Shown: one piece after another, positions 51,175-60,449 of the stretch
Numbering within the stretch: position 1 is the stretch's first letter
Layout of the letters: every line of letters starts with the position of its first letter
Assembly: GCF_009834915.1 (NCBI RefSeq)
Contig: NZ_WVHS01000001.1
Coordinates: 434,001 to 498,000, forward strand
Direction of reading: 5' to 3'
DNA from: Hufsiella ginkgonis
Lineage (GTDB): Bacteria > Bacteroidota > Bacteroidia > Sphingobacteriales > Sphingobacteriaceae
DNA length: 64,000 bases
Notes under the pieces: generated by a model
What the model was told of the DNA's origin: nothing
Database searches by the model: none
Seen by the model: the letters and a program-made list of their open reading frames with translations, nothing else
Program-made: the position numbers and the translations under genes

Positions 51175-52431
51175 ATGGAACTGTTTCTCACCTATGTCAT
51201 AAAGGTTAACCTGGTTATCTCACTCTTGTTCACCGCCTGGTACGTAGTGATGAGAAAAAATAAGTTCTTTCGGCAAAACCGCTTTGCATTACTTGTTATC
51301 ATTCAGCTTTCTTTTATCATGCCGTTTGCGCCCGCTATTCTTCCTACAACCTTCGCAAACCAGATTTCTCTTGAAACTGCCGGTTCAGCTATACCTGATC
51401 CCCTGCCAGCTGTGACAGGATCCCGGCAGGTACCATCCTACGCCAAAGCGCCGGGCGCAGCGAGAGGGAGAACTTATGTTGCCCGCTTCCTTTGGAGCAC
51501 GGGCTTGCTCTACATATTTATTTCGGGCTTGCTGCTTCTGCGATTGGTAAACCAGCTTTTGAACGTATCTTCAATTATCCGTAAGTGCGGGAAAGTACGG
51601 TCGCACGGCGTTACTTATTGTGAACCCGCCGATAGTATTGCACCATTTTCTTTCTTCAATTTCATCGTCGTGCACCGAAAAGCCTATTCGCAGGAACAGT
51701 ATGTGCAAATCATCTCCCACGAGTACGTCCACAGCGATGAGTGGCATAGCGTCGATACGCTGCTTGCCGAGCTTACTCAAATTCTCCTGTGGCCAAATCC
51801 CCTGACTGGCTTACTGAAGCGTTGCTTACGTGCTAACCTGGAGTTTCTTGCCGACGATCGCGTTATACGTTCAGGTATAGACGGGAAGGCCTACCAGCTT
51901 AATATTCTTCGCTTCGCGTCTGCGCGGGCAAACGTTTCGTTTACCACCGGGTACAGTTCATTAATCATTAAAGAAAGAATTCGTATGATAAACGCCACAC
52001 AAACCCCTGAAAAGCGCCGTTACAATTCACTTTTGCTGCTGCCTTTACTGGCCCTCGGTTATGGGGTCGTTTCGCCCGCATACGCGCAACAAAATGAAGT
52101 GCCAACCGTAGCCGAGCAGGCAGAGCTTAAGGCAATCGGCGGATATTATGGCCTTAAATATCACCACGACATTCGTATCCGGGTATCTCCCCGGGATGGC
52201 CGGCTTAAGTTACTACAGTTGTGGGATGATCACGAGATCACTTTTAAGAAACAATCGCACCTTACATTTTATAACGAAGAAAAAAAGTTCCGGCTTGACT
52301 TTGTAAAAGATAAAGAGGGGAAAATAGCCGGGGTGATTGGGATGCGGAAGGACCGGTGGATCAAACTCCGCGCCGATGATCCGAATGTAAAAAATGAAAG
52401 CAAAACGATCCGCGAAGTAATTGCCGATTAG
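51175..52431 (+). CDS. BlaR1-type M56 membrane metallopeptidase
   Basis: This is a 418-residue protein. Membrane helices (AWYVVMRKNKF-preceding helix, FALLVIIQLSFIMPFAPAIL, STGLLYIFISGLLLLRLVNQ) surround the zinc motif ISHEYVHSDEWHSVDTLLAE (HExxH form HEYVH) and LEFLADDRVI. A fourth helix follows (LLLLPLLALGYGVVSPAYA), and the extracytoplasmic end resembles no penicillin-binding domain and is only about 110 residues long. It probably senses another envelope signal and relieves BlaI-type repression. It starts 1 nt after the repressor stop. Confidence 0.9.
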   Translation: MELFLTYVIKVNLVISLLFTAWYVVMRKNKFFRQNRFALLVIIQLSFIMPFAPAILPTTFANQISLETAGSAIPDPLPAVTGSRQVPSYAKAPGAARGRTYVARFLWSTGLLYIFISGLLLLRLVNQLLNVSSIIRKCGKVRSHGVTYCEPADSIAPFSFFNFIVVHRKAYSQEQYVQIISHEYVHSDEWHSVDTLLAELTQILLWPNPLTGLLKRCLRANLEFLADDRVIRSGIDGKAYQLNILRFASARANVSFTTGYSSLIIKERIRMINATQTPEKRRYNSLLLLPLLALGYGVVSPAYAQQNEVPTVAEQAELKAIGGYYGLKYHHDIRIRVSPRDGRLKLLQLWDDHEITFKKQSHLTFYNEEKKFRLDFVKDKEGKIAGVIGMRKDRWIKLRADDPNVKNESKTIREVIAD

Positions 52432-52433
52432 CT

Positions 52434-52814
52434 ATGAAACCTGCAATAAGAACCTTAATCTCACTTGCGGCGCTGATCGCGATAGCCTTGGTTTGCTACC
52501 TGGTATTTTATCCGGCAAAGATCAATCGTGAAAACTCGGTCAAAGTGGAAGGGATAGTCGCGCTTGTAGGGCAAGATAGCCTGAAGGATATCTATATCAC
52601 CCTGGAGGGACGTACCGGCAGCTTATTGATCAATAGCGGCGTGACCCAGGGACTCAGTCCCGACAGCCTGAGAGCAAGGCTGATGGGCAAAAAGGTCGAA
52701 ATCCTATATCTTAGGCCGCATTGGTTAAGCGGACTGACGCCTTCTATGTCGCCAACAAGATATATCACAGAAATAAAACAGGCCGATGAGGTTATTTATA
52801 CCGAGATCCGTTAA
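52434..52814 (+). CDS. hypothetical membrane-anchored protein of the BlaI/BlaR1 operon
   Basis: This is a 126-residue protein starting 2 nt after the BlaR1-type gene. An N-terminal hydrophobic stretch (TLISLAALIAIALVCYLVFY) anchors or exports it. The rest is beta-rich (VKVEGIVALVGQDSLKDIYI, TGSLLINSGVTQGLSPDSLR, ARLMGKKVEILYLRP) and could be an OB-like fold. No family was recognised. As the third gene of the unit it may be the effector regulated by the sensor pair. Confidence 0.75.
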   Translation: MKPAIRTLISLAALIAIALVCYLVFYPAKINRENSVKVEGIVALVGQDSLKDIYITLEGRTGSLLINSGVTQGLSPDSLRARLMGKKVEILYLRPHWLSGLTPSMSPTRYITEIKQADEVIYTEIR

Positions 52815-52863
52815 GATCACCTGACCAGCATACAGCAAAGGCTTGTACGGGTATAAATCAAGA

Positions 52864-52883
52864 GCCCGGCCAATTGGCCGGGC
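52864..52883. terminator. bidirectional terminator between convergent genes
   Basis: GCCCGGCCAATTGGCCGGGC is a perfect 8-bp stem with an AATT loop, placed between the plus-strand operon ending at 52814 and the minus-strand PUL ending at 52917. Confidence 0.75.
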
Positions 52884-52916
52884 CTCCGGTTATCCACCCG
52901 GATAATTATATAAGGC

Positions 52917-53711
52917 TTAGTTAATGGTTGCTTTGATCACTTTACTGTAATTATACCGCCCGACAGCTACCGTCCTCACGCCGACGCGGAAGTAATAAGT
53001 GCCCGGAGGGAGCCCAGTATCAGCCCATAACGGTATAGTAAACGTCCGCTGCACTCCTGTAAAGCCGGCAACGGGGTCGGCCGGAAGAATGGGGGGCGTA
53101 GTAGTGGCGGTCGCCCTTGGCGTAACGATCCAGTTATTTATCAAGCCCGCCTGTGAACGTTCACCGCTTACCGTTTCGTCGAGCCTGGCGTATTTTCCCA
53201 CCATAAAGATCACTTCCTGCAGTATATCGGTGGTATTGGCGGCCGATTTGTTGATCGTATACGTGAACGTAACATTGTTGGCGGCCGCACTCGCGTTCGA
53301 ATTGATGCTTGCGGAGATCCGGTAATAAGGAATGACCTTAAAGTTGACCGACGCTATCTCGTTAGGCCGCAACTCTACATTTACCGGATTTACGTCCGGG
53401 TATTTAAATGCGCCATCCCGGGGAACGAAGGTATACGTGCCGGCGAACATATTAGTAGCGGAGAATGACCCGTTAGACCTGAGCGGGATATCGTAATCGA
53501 CGGGGGCGGGATATCTCGCATCGATCTGCCTATAACGTACAGTTCCGGCGTTAAGCCTTAGTTCCAGGGAGTCGCCCGTTTCCGCATCGATTAGCTTACC
53601 TGATATTCCGGAGTTCGGAGCATCGTAATTATCATAATTATGGTCTTTACTACAACCGATGTAAAGCAACGCTACGACGGGTAGTGCTAAAATTAATTTT
53701 ATCGTTCTCAT
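52917..53711 (-). CDS. DUF3823-type lipoprotein of the SusC/SusD locus
   Basis: This is a 264-residue lipoprotein with lipobox LLYIGC. A CarboxypepD-like beta domain follows (NSGISGKLIDAETGDSLELR ... ATNMFAGTYTFVPRDGAFKY), then a C-terminal beta-sandwich domain (ADTGLPPGTYYFRVGVRTVA). DUF3823 proteins occur directly behind susD in PULs and probably sit at the outer surface, binding glycan. It starts 10 nt after the SusD stop. Confidence 0.85.
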   Translation of the reverse strand: MRTIKLILALPVVALLYIGCSKDHNYDNYDAPNSGISGKLIDAETGDSLELRLNAGTVRYRQIDARYPAPVDYDIPLRSNGSFSATNMFAGTYTFVPRDGAFKYPDVNPVNVELRPNEIASVNFKVIPYYRISASINSNASAAANNVTFTYTINKSAANTTDILQEVIFMVGKYARLDETVSGERSQAGLINNWIVTPRATATTTPPILPADPVAGFTGVQRTFTIPLWADTGLPPGTYYFRVGVRTVAVGRYNYSKVIKATIN

Positions 53712-53720
53712 CAGATATTA

Positions 53721-55586
53721 CTAATAAAGTGGATTGTTAACAAGTAGCGGATTTTTCGACCGTTCGGCCAGGGGGATCTGCTCGTAATTTAACCGGCCGT
53801 CCTGGTTGTATGTCCTATTACCAGATCCGGTCACTTTTTCAAATACATAGTCTTTGCCCTGTACATCGTAGTAGATATCCAGGCCGTACCTTGGCCGGTT
53901 ATTAAACTCGGAGGTCAGTATTCTCCACCTTCTCATGTCGAAGAACAATTGGTTTTCAAATGCGAGCTCCACTATCCGTTCGTGACGGATCCTGGCCTGG
54001 TCGACGCTGGCGAGCGGTACGATGCCGGCACGCGCACGGATGAGGTTAATTGATTCGAGTGCGCCAGGCTTACCTAAATAGTCGGCCGCTTCGGCGAAGT
54101 TGAGCAGGATCTCCGCATAGCGGATATCGATAAAGTCCGTTTCCGAATCCCAGGTTCCGCATAAGCTGGCCGGCCGGTCTGGATCCAGGTATTTCTTGTT
54201 CCAGAAACTATAGGAGTTCTCGCGCGAGTTCCCGGTCCCTACGATAGGCGTACCTGTAGCCACCATCTTTTTCTGCGCGGCATCGTAGTACTGCAGTTTC
54301 GCATTACCCTGTACCCGGCCGAAGTTTGCTGTAACCGTATGGTCGAGCACGCCGCGCTGCGCGGTGATCAAGGTATTTTTAAATGTTTGCCCGCTTGTAA
54401 GGATCGATCCGAAGAAGCGGGGATCAAAATCCTTGAACAGATCGGCCACGGTTGCGTAATGAACATAGGCCCCGGTCGGGCTGGCAGTGGTAGGTGCAGT
54501 GCCGATGTTCAGGGTACCCGGGGTGCCGTCCACATGTTCGAACATTTCTACGATGTCGAGCGATGGCTGCTGCCGGTTCGCATATCCGCTCCGGCCTTTG
54601 ATAAACTCAGGAAGCGCAAAACAATCCTGCGAGTGCGTATAACGGGTTGTTTCATAATCCCAGCCTTTGCAAAAGATAGCTTCCGGATTGGCGCCGCGTT
54701 TATCCACCTCGATAAAAAGCATCTGGAAATTCCTGGCTTTATCAGTCGGGTAATTATTGTAAAGACTATATTTCTTGCTGTCTATAATAGCCTTTGAAGC
54801 CGCATAGCTGGCTTCCAGGTAGCTATTGGCTTTACTTGCTTCTATCCCTGCGAGGCCATTGATCTGTACGGTCCCAAACTTTGCTACCGAACCTGCAAAC
54901 AGCATGGCTCTCGATAAAATTCCAAGCGCCGCGTATTTATTTGCGCGACCGTAAACACTTGTTTCGGGAAGATTCGATACGGCGTAATCGAGGTCGGCCT
55001 TTACCTGGTCCCAAACGGCCGATTCGTTGTTGCGCGGCACATTCAGCGGGGAAGTGTCGGCACCTCCGTCGAACACCTGGTTTTCCAGCAGGATCGGTAC
55101 CCCGCCATAGATCCTGGCCAGGTGCATATAATTATAGGCCCGCAGGAACCTGGCTTCTGCCGTATAAGCGATGCGCTTGTTCTCCGCCAGGCTTACCACG
55201 GCCACATCCGCGAGGAAGGAATTCACATTCCTGATGGCCTTATAACATTTTCGCCAGCTGGCGAAATCGCTGTTCCCGTTATTTGGGTTATGGTTATTAC
55301 CTGAATAACCTGGTCCGCCGTCCAGGAATTCATAAGTCCAGTTCCCGGTATAGGTATTTCCTTCAGCCGGGAAATTATTATAGCCATATTGGCCGTTGAC
55401 ATAGGAAAAATCAAGTACAGGCAGTTCGTAGTACATGGAAGCGAAATAGGCGTTCACGCCGGCTTCGCTGGAAAATATCTGGTCCTTGTTCAGCAAGGTG
55501 GTCGGCGCGATATCCAGTACATCCTGTTTACAGGCCGTGAAGCCTGTAAACAGCATTATTGCGATGAAATATTTAATACCTTTCAT
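53721..55586 (-). CDS. susD: SusD/RagB-family nutrient-binding outer-membrane lipoprotein
   Basis: This is a 621-residue lipoprotein (lipobox FTAC). It has typical SusD blocks: NKDQIFSSEAGVNAYFASMY, RKCYKAIRNVNSFLADVAVV, RFLRAYNYMHLARIYGGVPI, and a C-terminal RYAEILLNFAEAADYL with RHERIVELAFENQLFFDMRR. It forms the glycan-capturing lid over the SusC channel. The gap between the SusC stop and its start is 19 nt. The symbol denotes family only. Confidence 0.93.
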   Translation of the reverse strand: MKGIKYFIAIMLFTGFTACKQDVLDIAPTTLLNKDQIFSSEAGVNAYFASMYYELPVLDFSYVNGQYGYNNFPAEGNTYTGNWTYEFLDGGPGYSGNNHNPNNGNSDFASWRKCYKAIRNVNSFLADVAVVSLAENKRIAYTAEARFLRAYNYMHLARIYGGVPILLENQVFDGGADTSPLNVPRNNESAVWDQVKADLDYAVSNLPETSVYGRANKYAALGILSRAMLFAGSVAKFGTVQINGLAGIEASKANSYLEASYAASKAIIDSKKYSLYNNYPTDKARNFQMLFIEVDKRGANPEAIFCKGWDYETTRYTHSQDCFALPEFIKGRSGYANRQQPSLDIVEMFEHVDGTPGTLNIGTAPTTASPTGAYVHYATVADLFKDFDPRFFGSILTSGQTFKNTLITAQRGVLDHTVTANFGRVQGNAKLQYYDAAQKKMVATGTPIVGTGNSRENSYSFWNKKYLDPDRPASLCGTWDSETDFIDIRYAEILLNFAEAADYLGKPGALESINLIRARAGIVPLASVDQARIRHERIVELAFENQLFFDMRRWRILTSEFNNRPRYGLDIYYDVQGKDYVFEKVTGSGNRTYNQDGRLNYEQIPLAERSKNPLLVNNPLY

Positions 55587-55605
55587 TTTTTTAGTTTTAA
55601 ACAGT

Positions 55606-58600
55606 TTAAAAATTTACCTGGATACCCAGGTTCATGTTCCTTGTTAGCGGGTAGTTGTAACCGTAAGCGCGGTCATCCGTAAACTCAGGATCCACGAAAT
55701 CTAGTCCGCCGTGGAATGTATACAAGTTGTAGCAGGTGCCAAATATGCGCAGGTTATCAACCCTGATCCGCCTTGTAAGCGCGGTCGGCAGCGTATAACC
55801 GAGTGTAAGCTCTTTTATACGCAGGTAGGTGGCATCGAACCTTCTGAAGGTATTGGTATCATATTGTTTTGCGCGCTGTCCCGTGGCCGGCCATCTGCCT
55901 GCAACCCAAGGGCTGTTCAGATTGAATACATCTTCCCGGTGCCACCTGTCAAAAAACGTATTGATCGGGTTAGCGCCTTCAAAATAAAATGGCCGCGACA
56001 ATTGGTCCTCGTACTTCACCTGGTACATGGTTGCTCCCTGGAACAACGTAGAAAGATCGAATCCTTTCCAGGAGACCTCCATATTAGTAGCAAAATAGAT
56101 CGCCGGTTTGCTGCCGCCTCGTCCGATGACCACCTGGTCGAGGGTATTAACCACGCCGTCGCCATTGATATCTACGAGTTTAATGTCGCCCGGAAGAAGA
56201 GTACGGTTGCCGTTATCATCTATCTGGGGCCATGCAAAGATCTCTTCGAAGTTTTGAAATTGTCCGGCCGTACGGTAACCGAATACCACGTCGTTATAAC
56301 GGTCACGGCTCCTGTTCCTCCACCTGTCGTAATCGCTGGTGGCGGGCAGCTCTTCCCGGTACCTGTTCAAGGTCCTGGCGTAACTCATATTGGCGGAGAT
56401 CGAGTAAGAAACCTGTCCGACGTTATTCCGGTGGCCCAGCACGAGCTCAAATCCCTGCGTGCGATCCTCGTTCAGGTTTACCTGGGGTAAAGTAACGCCA
56501 TAAGTATCTGGCACCGAGGTATTCCGGAAAGTGAGTAATCCGTCCCTGTCCCTTCTGAAAACATCCGCTTCCAGCGATAATTTACCGTTCCAAAAGGAAG
56601 CGTCGAGGCCTATATTGCTGGTGGTGGAAGTGTACCAGGTGATGTTGTTATTCGGGGAGTTCTTAAAGTCCACCCCGTTTACATAGTCGTTGCCGAATTG
56701 AGCGCCCCGGTTGCCTCCGCCCGGGTAAGTAAACCCGGTTAACCATTGATAATCCGCGGCACCGTCATCACCCAGCACGCCGTAAGTGGCCCTGATCTTC
56801 AGGTTATCCATAAACGGTATCTTCTTTTTGATAAACGGCTCTTCAGAGATCCTCCATCCCGCCGAAACGTACGGGAAGAAGCCCCACCGGCTGTTTTTCG
56901 GGAAGCGGGAGGAACCATCGTACCTGAAGCCGAACTCGGCAAGATAGCGCCCGGCAAAATCATAGTTGGTTTTCCCAACGTAACTTAGGTTTGCGCTTTG
57001 GCTGAATGAGGAATTCACTTTATCCGTTGCACGGCTGCCTGCGTTCAGCTGGTCGACCGCATCGATCACATATTGTGTAGACGTTTCGTGGCTTCTGTTT
57101 TCCCGTTGTGTCTGCTCCACCAGCGCGAGTGCTCCTACATTATGTCTTCCGAAACGGTGGTTGTAGTTTAATCCGCCCTGCATGAACTTCCTCGTGGTTT
57201 GCCCGAACGGCTCGTTCAGTGTCGAGGCATTGCCTATCGCAGATGGATCCTGGTAGTAGGTCGCGGTTGCGGAATTATATAAATAACTGTACGTATTGTA
57301 TCTTTTTACAAAAGTTTTATTAAGGTTATACCTGTTATCGTATGCAAACTGCGTTCTGGCCGCAAGCCCTTTCACCCATGGAATAGAGTATTTTAATTCG
57401 AACGTAGAAGTGAGGAACTTGTCGTTAACCTTACGGTAACCGCTTAGCTCCTTGGTGATCTCGGCCAGGGGGTGAGTGGTCTGCGTGTTCAGGAACTTTT
57501 TTGGATATAGCGGGTCGTTGTTGGAATACAGGGGCTCAGTGGGATCCACGCGCCAGGCGTTTTTCAGAAAGTTGAGCGTCGAACCGCTTGCACCCTGCGA
57601 TACGGTATTGATAAACGAAACGTTCATGTTAAACGTCAGCCCTTTCAGCACTTCCGCATCCATGTTAAGCCTTCCGTTATATTTTTTTCCCCAGTCGATG
57701 CCGGTTGTGTATAAGCCGCCGTCGTTGAAGAACCCTCCTGAGGCAAAAAACCGGAGTTTGTCCGTACCGCCGCTTAAGTTCAGGTTATGCTGCTGCTGTG
57801 TAGTTGTCGGGCTCAAAACCGTCCTCAGGTAATCCACGCTGCCTAATTCACCTGTCCGGTATTTCTCGATTTCTTCGGCTGTAAATCTCGGGGGAGTATA
57901 CCGGCTGCGGCTGCTGATATTGGCGTTAGTTTGAAGCTCATCATATAAAACGGCGTACTGGTAGGCGTTAGATAGCTCCGGGTATTTGGTAATATGCTGC
58001 TGGCCCAGCCGGGTGCTGTAACTGATCTTTACTTTTCCGGATTTCCCCTTTTTCGTGGTGATCAGCAACACGCCGTTAGCCGCCTGTACGCCGTAGATTG
58101 CGGCGGTGGCGTCTTTCAGTACAGAAATGCTTTCGATCTCATTAGGGTCGAGCCTGTCGAAACCTGATTTATCGCGCTGAACGCCGTCGACAATGATCAG
58201 CGGCCCGCCGATGGTAAGGGCGCCATCAACGTTCCCCTCGTTTGCTGCCACACCGCTAAATCCGCGGATATCTATCTGCGTATCATAGGAGCCTGGCTGG
58301 CTTGAAAGCTGTGTAATCCGGACCCCGGGAGCCCGACCGGTTAAGGTATTCGTGACGTCACTGTTCGTATTTTTTACGATATCCTTTGCACTTACGTTAG
58401 ATACCGCACCGGTTAGGGTTCCTTTGGTTTGAGTTCCGTAACCCACTACCACCACCTCTTCGAGGTTTTTATTGTCGGGCTCGAGTTTGATATTAAGGTC
58501 TCTTGTAGTGGAAGTGACCGGCACGTCCTTACTCACGAAGCCGAGGTACGATATAGTTAACACTGTGCCCGGGGCCACTTGTATCGAAAATTGACCTTCG

Positions 58601-58761
58601 GTGTTAGTAGAAGTTCCCGGCGTGCCTGCCTTTACTTTTATAGCGGCCCCAATTAATGGCTGACCGCTCTCATCAAACACTTTGCCGTTAACTGTAATAT
58701 TTTGGGCATAGATTTTAAGTGACATGCAACATGCCAATAACATAAATAAGATCTTTCTCAT
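55606..58761 (-). CDS. susC: SusC/RagA-family TonB-linked outer-membrane transporter
   Basis: This is a 1,051-residue protein with a signal peptide (ILFMLLACCMSLKIYAQN) and a carboxypeptidase-like domain (VNGKVFDESGQPLIGAAIKV, GQFSIQVAPGTVLTISYLGF). The SusC signature VVVVGYGTQTKGTLTGAVSN follows, then a plug (IRGFSGVAANEG, SISVLKDATAAIYGVQAANG) and a large barrel ending in GIQVNF. With SusD it imports oligosaccharides energised by TonB. It is the first gene of the SusC-SusD-DUF3823 unit. No SusR, HTCS or ECF/anti-sigma regulator is in the window. Confidence 0.95.
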   Translation of the reverse strand: MRKILFMLLACCMSLKIYAQNITVNGKVFDESGQPLIGAAIKVKAGTPGTSTNTEGQFSIQVAPGTVLTISYLGFVSKDVPVTSTTRDLNIKLEPDNKNLEEVVVVGYGTQTKGTLTGAVSNVSAKDIVKNTNSDVTNTLTGRAPGVRITQLSSQPGSYDTQIDIRGFSGVAANEGNVDGALTIGGPLIIVDGVQRDKSGFDRLDPNEIESISVLKDATAAIYGVQAANGVLLITTKKGKSGKVKISYSTRLGQQHITKYPELSNAYQYAVLYDELQTNANISSRSRYTPPRFTAEEIEKYRTGELGSVDYLRTVLSPTTTQQQHNLNLSGGTDKLRFFASGGFFNDGGLYTTGIDWGKKYNGRLNMDAEVLKGLTFNMNVSFINTVSQGASGSTLNFLKNAWRVDPTEPLYSNNDPLYPKKFLNTQTTHPLAEITKELSGYRKVNDKFLTSTFELKYSIPWVKGLAARTQFAYDNRYNLNKTFVKRYNTYSYLYNSATATYYQDPSAIGNASTLNEPFGQTTRKFMQGGLNYNHRFGRHNVGALALVEQTQRENRSHETSTQYVIDAVDQLNAGSRATDKVNSSFSQSANLSYVGKTNYDFAGRYLAEFGFRYDGSSRFPKNSRWGFFPYVSAGWRISEEPFIKKKIPFMDNLKIRATYGVLGDDGAADYQWLTGFTYPGGGNRGAQFGNDYVNGVDFKNSPNNNITWYTSTTSNIGLDASFWNGKLSLEADVFRRDRDGLLTFRNTSVPDTYGVTLPQVNLNEDRTQGFELVLGHRNNVGQVSYSISANMSYARTLNRYREELPATSDYDRWRNRSRDRYNDVVFGYRTAGQFQNFEEIFAWPQIDDNGNRTLLPGDIKLVDINGDGVVNTLDQVVIGRGGSKPAIYFATNMEVSWKGFDLSTLFQGATMYQVKYEDQLSRPFYFEGANPINTFFDRWHREDVFNLNSPWVAGRWPATGQRAKQYDTNTFRRFDATYLRIKELTLGYTLPTALTRRIRVDNLRIFGTCYNLYTFHGGLDFVDPEFTDDRAYGYNYPLTRNMNLGIQVNF

Positions 58762-59154
58762 GTTTTAACTGGTTAATAAAGATAAATTGGTTAGAAGAAG
58801 CCTGTTACGAAACCGGCTGAGTACGAGACGGTATACTAAGGTATCCGGAGTGATGTGTAATCCTCTCTACATGTCCTATAATTAAGTGAATATTTGGTTA
58901 ATTGATATCGAATCTCGTTTACGGCGGTTAATAAAATATTAATAAATGCTTAATGCCCTAAAAAGCCACTGCATATAACTATCTTATTATAAGCACGATA
59001 CAGATCATACCAATCCGTTTCAGGTAGATTCTTATGGTTTTTGCCGCTTGACAGCGATCTTCACCTGACCGCTCCCGGGCTAACCGGTTGATCAATGATC
59101 AAATAGAACGGGGAGACGTTTATCTCCCCGTTCATCAATCATTCTAATTATTAA
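58762..59154. other. 390-bp spacer upstream of susC
   Basis: The spacer holds the upstream gene's terminator (59107-59132) and the susC promoter region. Read on the minus strand, a TATCTTTA box at 58777-58784 is a weak match to the -7 consensus, close to the susC ATG. No regulatory gene or other coding sequence is visible. Confidence 0.45.
59107..59132 (-). terminator. terminator after the first GH71/99-like gene
   Basis: AACGGGGAGA pairs perfectly with TCTCCCCGTT across the loop CGTTTA, starting 23 nt after the stop codon on the minus strand. It separates the enzyme genes from the susC unit. Confidence 0.75.
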
Positions 59155-60402
59155 TTACCTGTGTGAAGTTGGGTGGGTAGCCGTGTATCCGGTTAGTCCC
59201 TTTACCATTTTAACTCCGTCGTTGGTAAGCCGGAGATAAAAATCCGACGAAATTGAGACGCCATCCGCGTCAAGGGTAAGAAAATACTTGCCGGCCGGTA
59301 TCATCGATGCGTTTTCCGCGGTTTTCATAATTTGTGTAGCCTCGTTCAACTCGTCAAACATGGAGATATACACACTTTTCACATTCGCGTTCCTGGCGGC
59401 GGCAAACTGTGACCACATAAAATCACCATGTGCTCTTTTAATCTGGTTTTTTGGCGAGGAAGCTCCATTGGTATTATAAAACGCGGTGCCAGGATAGATA
59501 TCAGCCTGGTAATCTTTCCCGTTGGCATTGCACCACGCCAGATCGTCGGCGTACCATCCCTGGAAGCCAGTGGTTTTTCCTACCATCCAGGGCATGATCA
59601 TGTCGCATGCGAGGTAAGCAGACATATCGGCATTGCCCCTCCAGCCCTGGAGCACGCCCCCGATTACATAACATCCCTGTGCCTTGAACCAGTTGATCTT
59701 TGTGACCCAGTCGGCCATGGTACCGCGGCCGGATTTTCCAACTCCCCAAAAGCATACTACGGGCTTGCCGTTCTGTTTGGCATAAGCGGAGGAATTGGTA
59801 TGTGTTTTCATGGAACTCGTCCAGTCAGCCTCACAGGCGTCGGTGGCGGAGCAATCGTACATGATATAGAATTTCCGACCGTAGGTTTCTGCAGAATTCC
59901 GTGCCTTTGCAACCACCTGGTCAAAAAAGTTCTTTTTTGCGCCTGGCGCCATGTAGCTTCCAAATCGTTGAAGCGCAACGCAATCGATGCCGTATTGCTG
60001 CATCCACTGCATATGTTTGGCCACGGTTTGGGAGCTCCATGAAGAGAACATTCTGGCGGGTTGCCCGTTGCCAAGGTTCCCGGTAAATCCAGGTTCCCCG
60101 ACGCCGCCCTGGTTAAATGGCGTTCCTGAATAGGTATTCAGGTATTCACGCACGTCGGGCCAGGATTCAAGGTTCATGTGTTGCCAGGAATTCAGGGGAG
60201 ATCCGTCGCCGGCGGCGCCGAACCAGCCCTGGTATCCTGTGGTAACTTTTCCGACCACATCGCCTGCCGGCGAGGCCAGGGTAGCGGCTGATCCTTTAGC
60301 GCCCGGTAAAATTTCTGTACCTGCCGCTTCACCGGCATTTTTGGAACACCCCGCAATCAACAGGAACAGGGCTGTTAAACAAAGCAATTGATTTTTTTTC
60401 AT
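59155..60402 (-). CDS. GH71/99-like glycoside hydrolase lipoprotein (short paralogue)
   Basis: This is a 415-residue lipoprotein with lipobox LIAGC. The catalytic region begins with VVGKVTTGYQGWFGAAGDGS, NSWQHMNLESWPDVREY, continues with HMQWMQQYGIDCVALQRFGS and FYIMYDCSATDA, and ends with ANVKSVYISMFDELNEATQI. These blocks match the GH71/99-like (endo-mannanase or related) group that works by retention through an unusual neighbouring mechanism. Unlike its neighbour at 60450 it has no ricin lectin tail. The genes are probably the products of duplication; the target glycan is not known. Confidence 0.82.
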   Translation of the reverse strand: MKKNQLLCLTALFLLIAGCSKNAGEAAGTEILPGAKGSAATLASPAGDVVGKVTTGYQGWFGAAGDGSPLNSWQHMNLESWPDVREYLNTYSGTPFNQGGVGEPGFTGNLGNGQPARMFSSWSSQTVAKHMQWMQQYGIDCVALQRFGSYMAPGAKKNFFDQVVAKARNSAETYGRKFYIMYDCSATDACEADWTSSMKTHTNSSAYAKQNGKPVVCFWGVGKSGRGTMADWVTKINWFKAQGCYVIGGVLQGWRGNADMSAYLACDMIMPWMVGKTTGFQGWYADDLAWCNANGKDYQADIYPGTAFYNTNGASSPKNQIKRAHGDFMWSQFAAARNANVKSVYISMFDELNEATQIMKTAENASMIPAGKYFLTLDADGVSISSDFYLRLTNDGVKMVKGLTGYTATHPTSHR

Positions 60403-60449
60403 GGTTAATAATTAAGATCCGTTTAATGATAAATAGTATTCTAAATGGT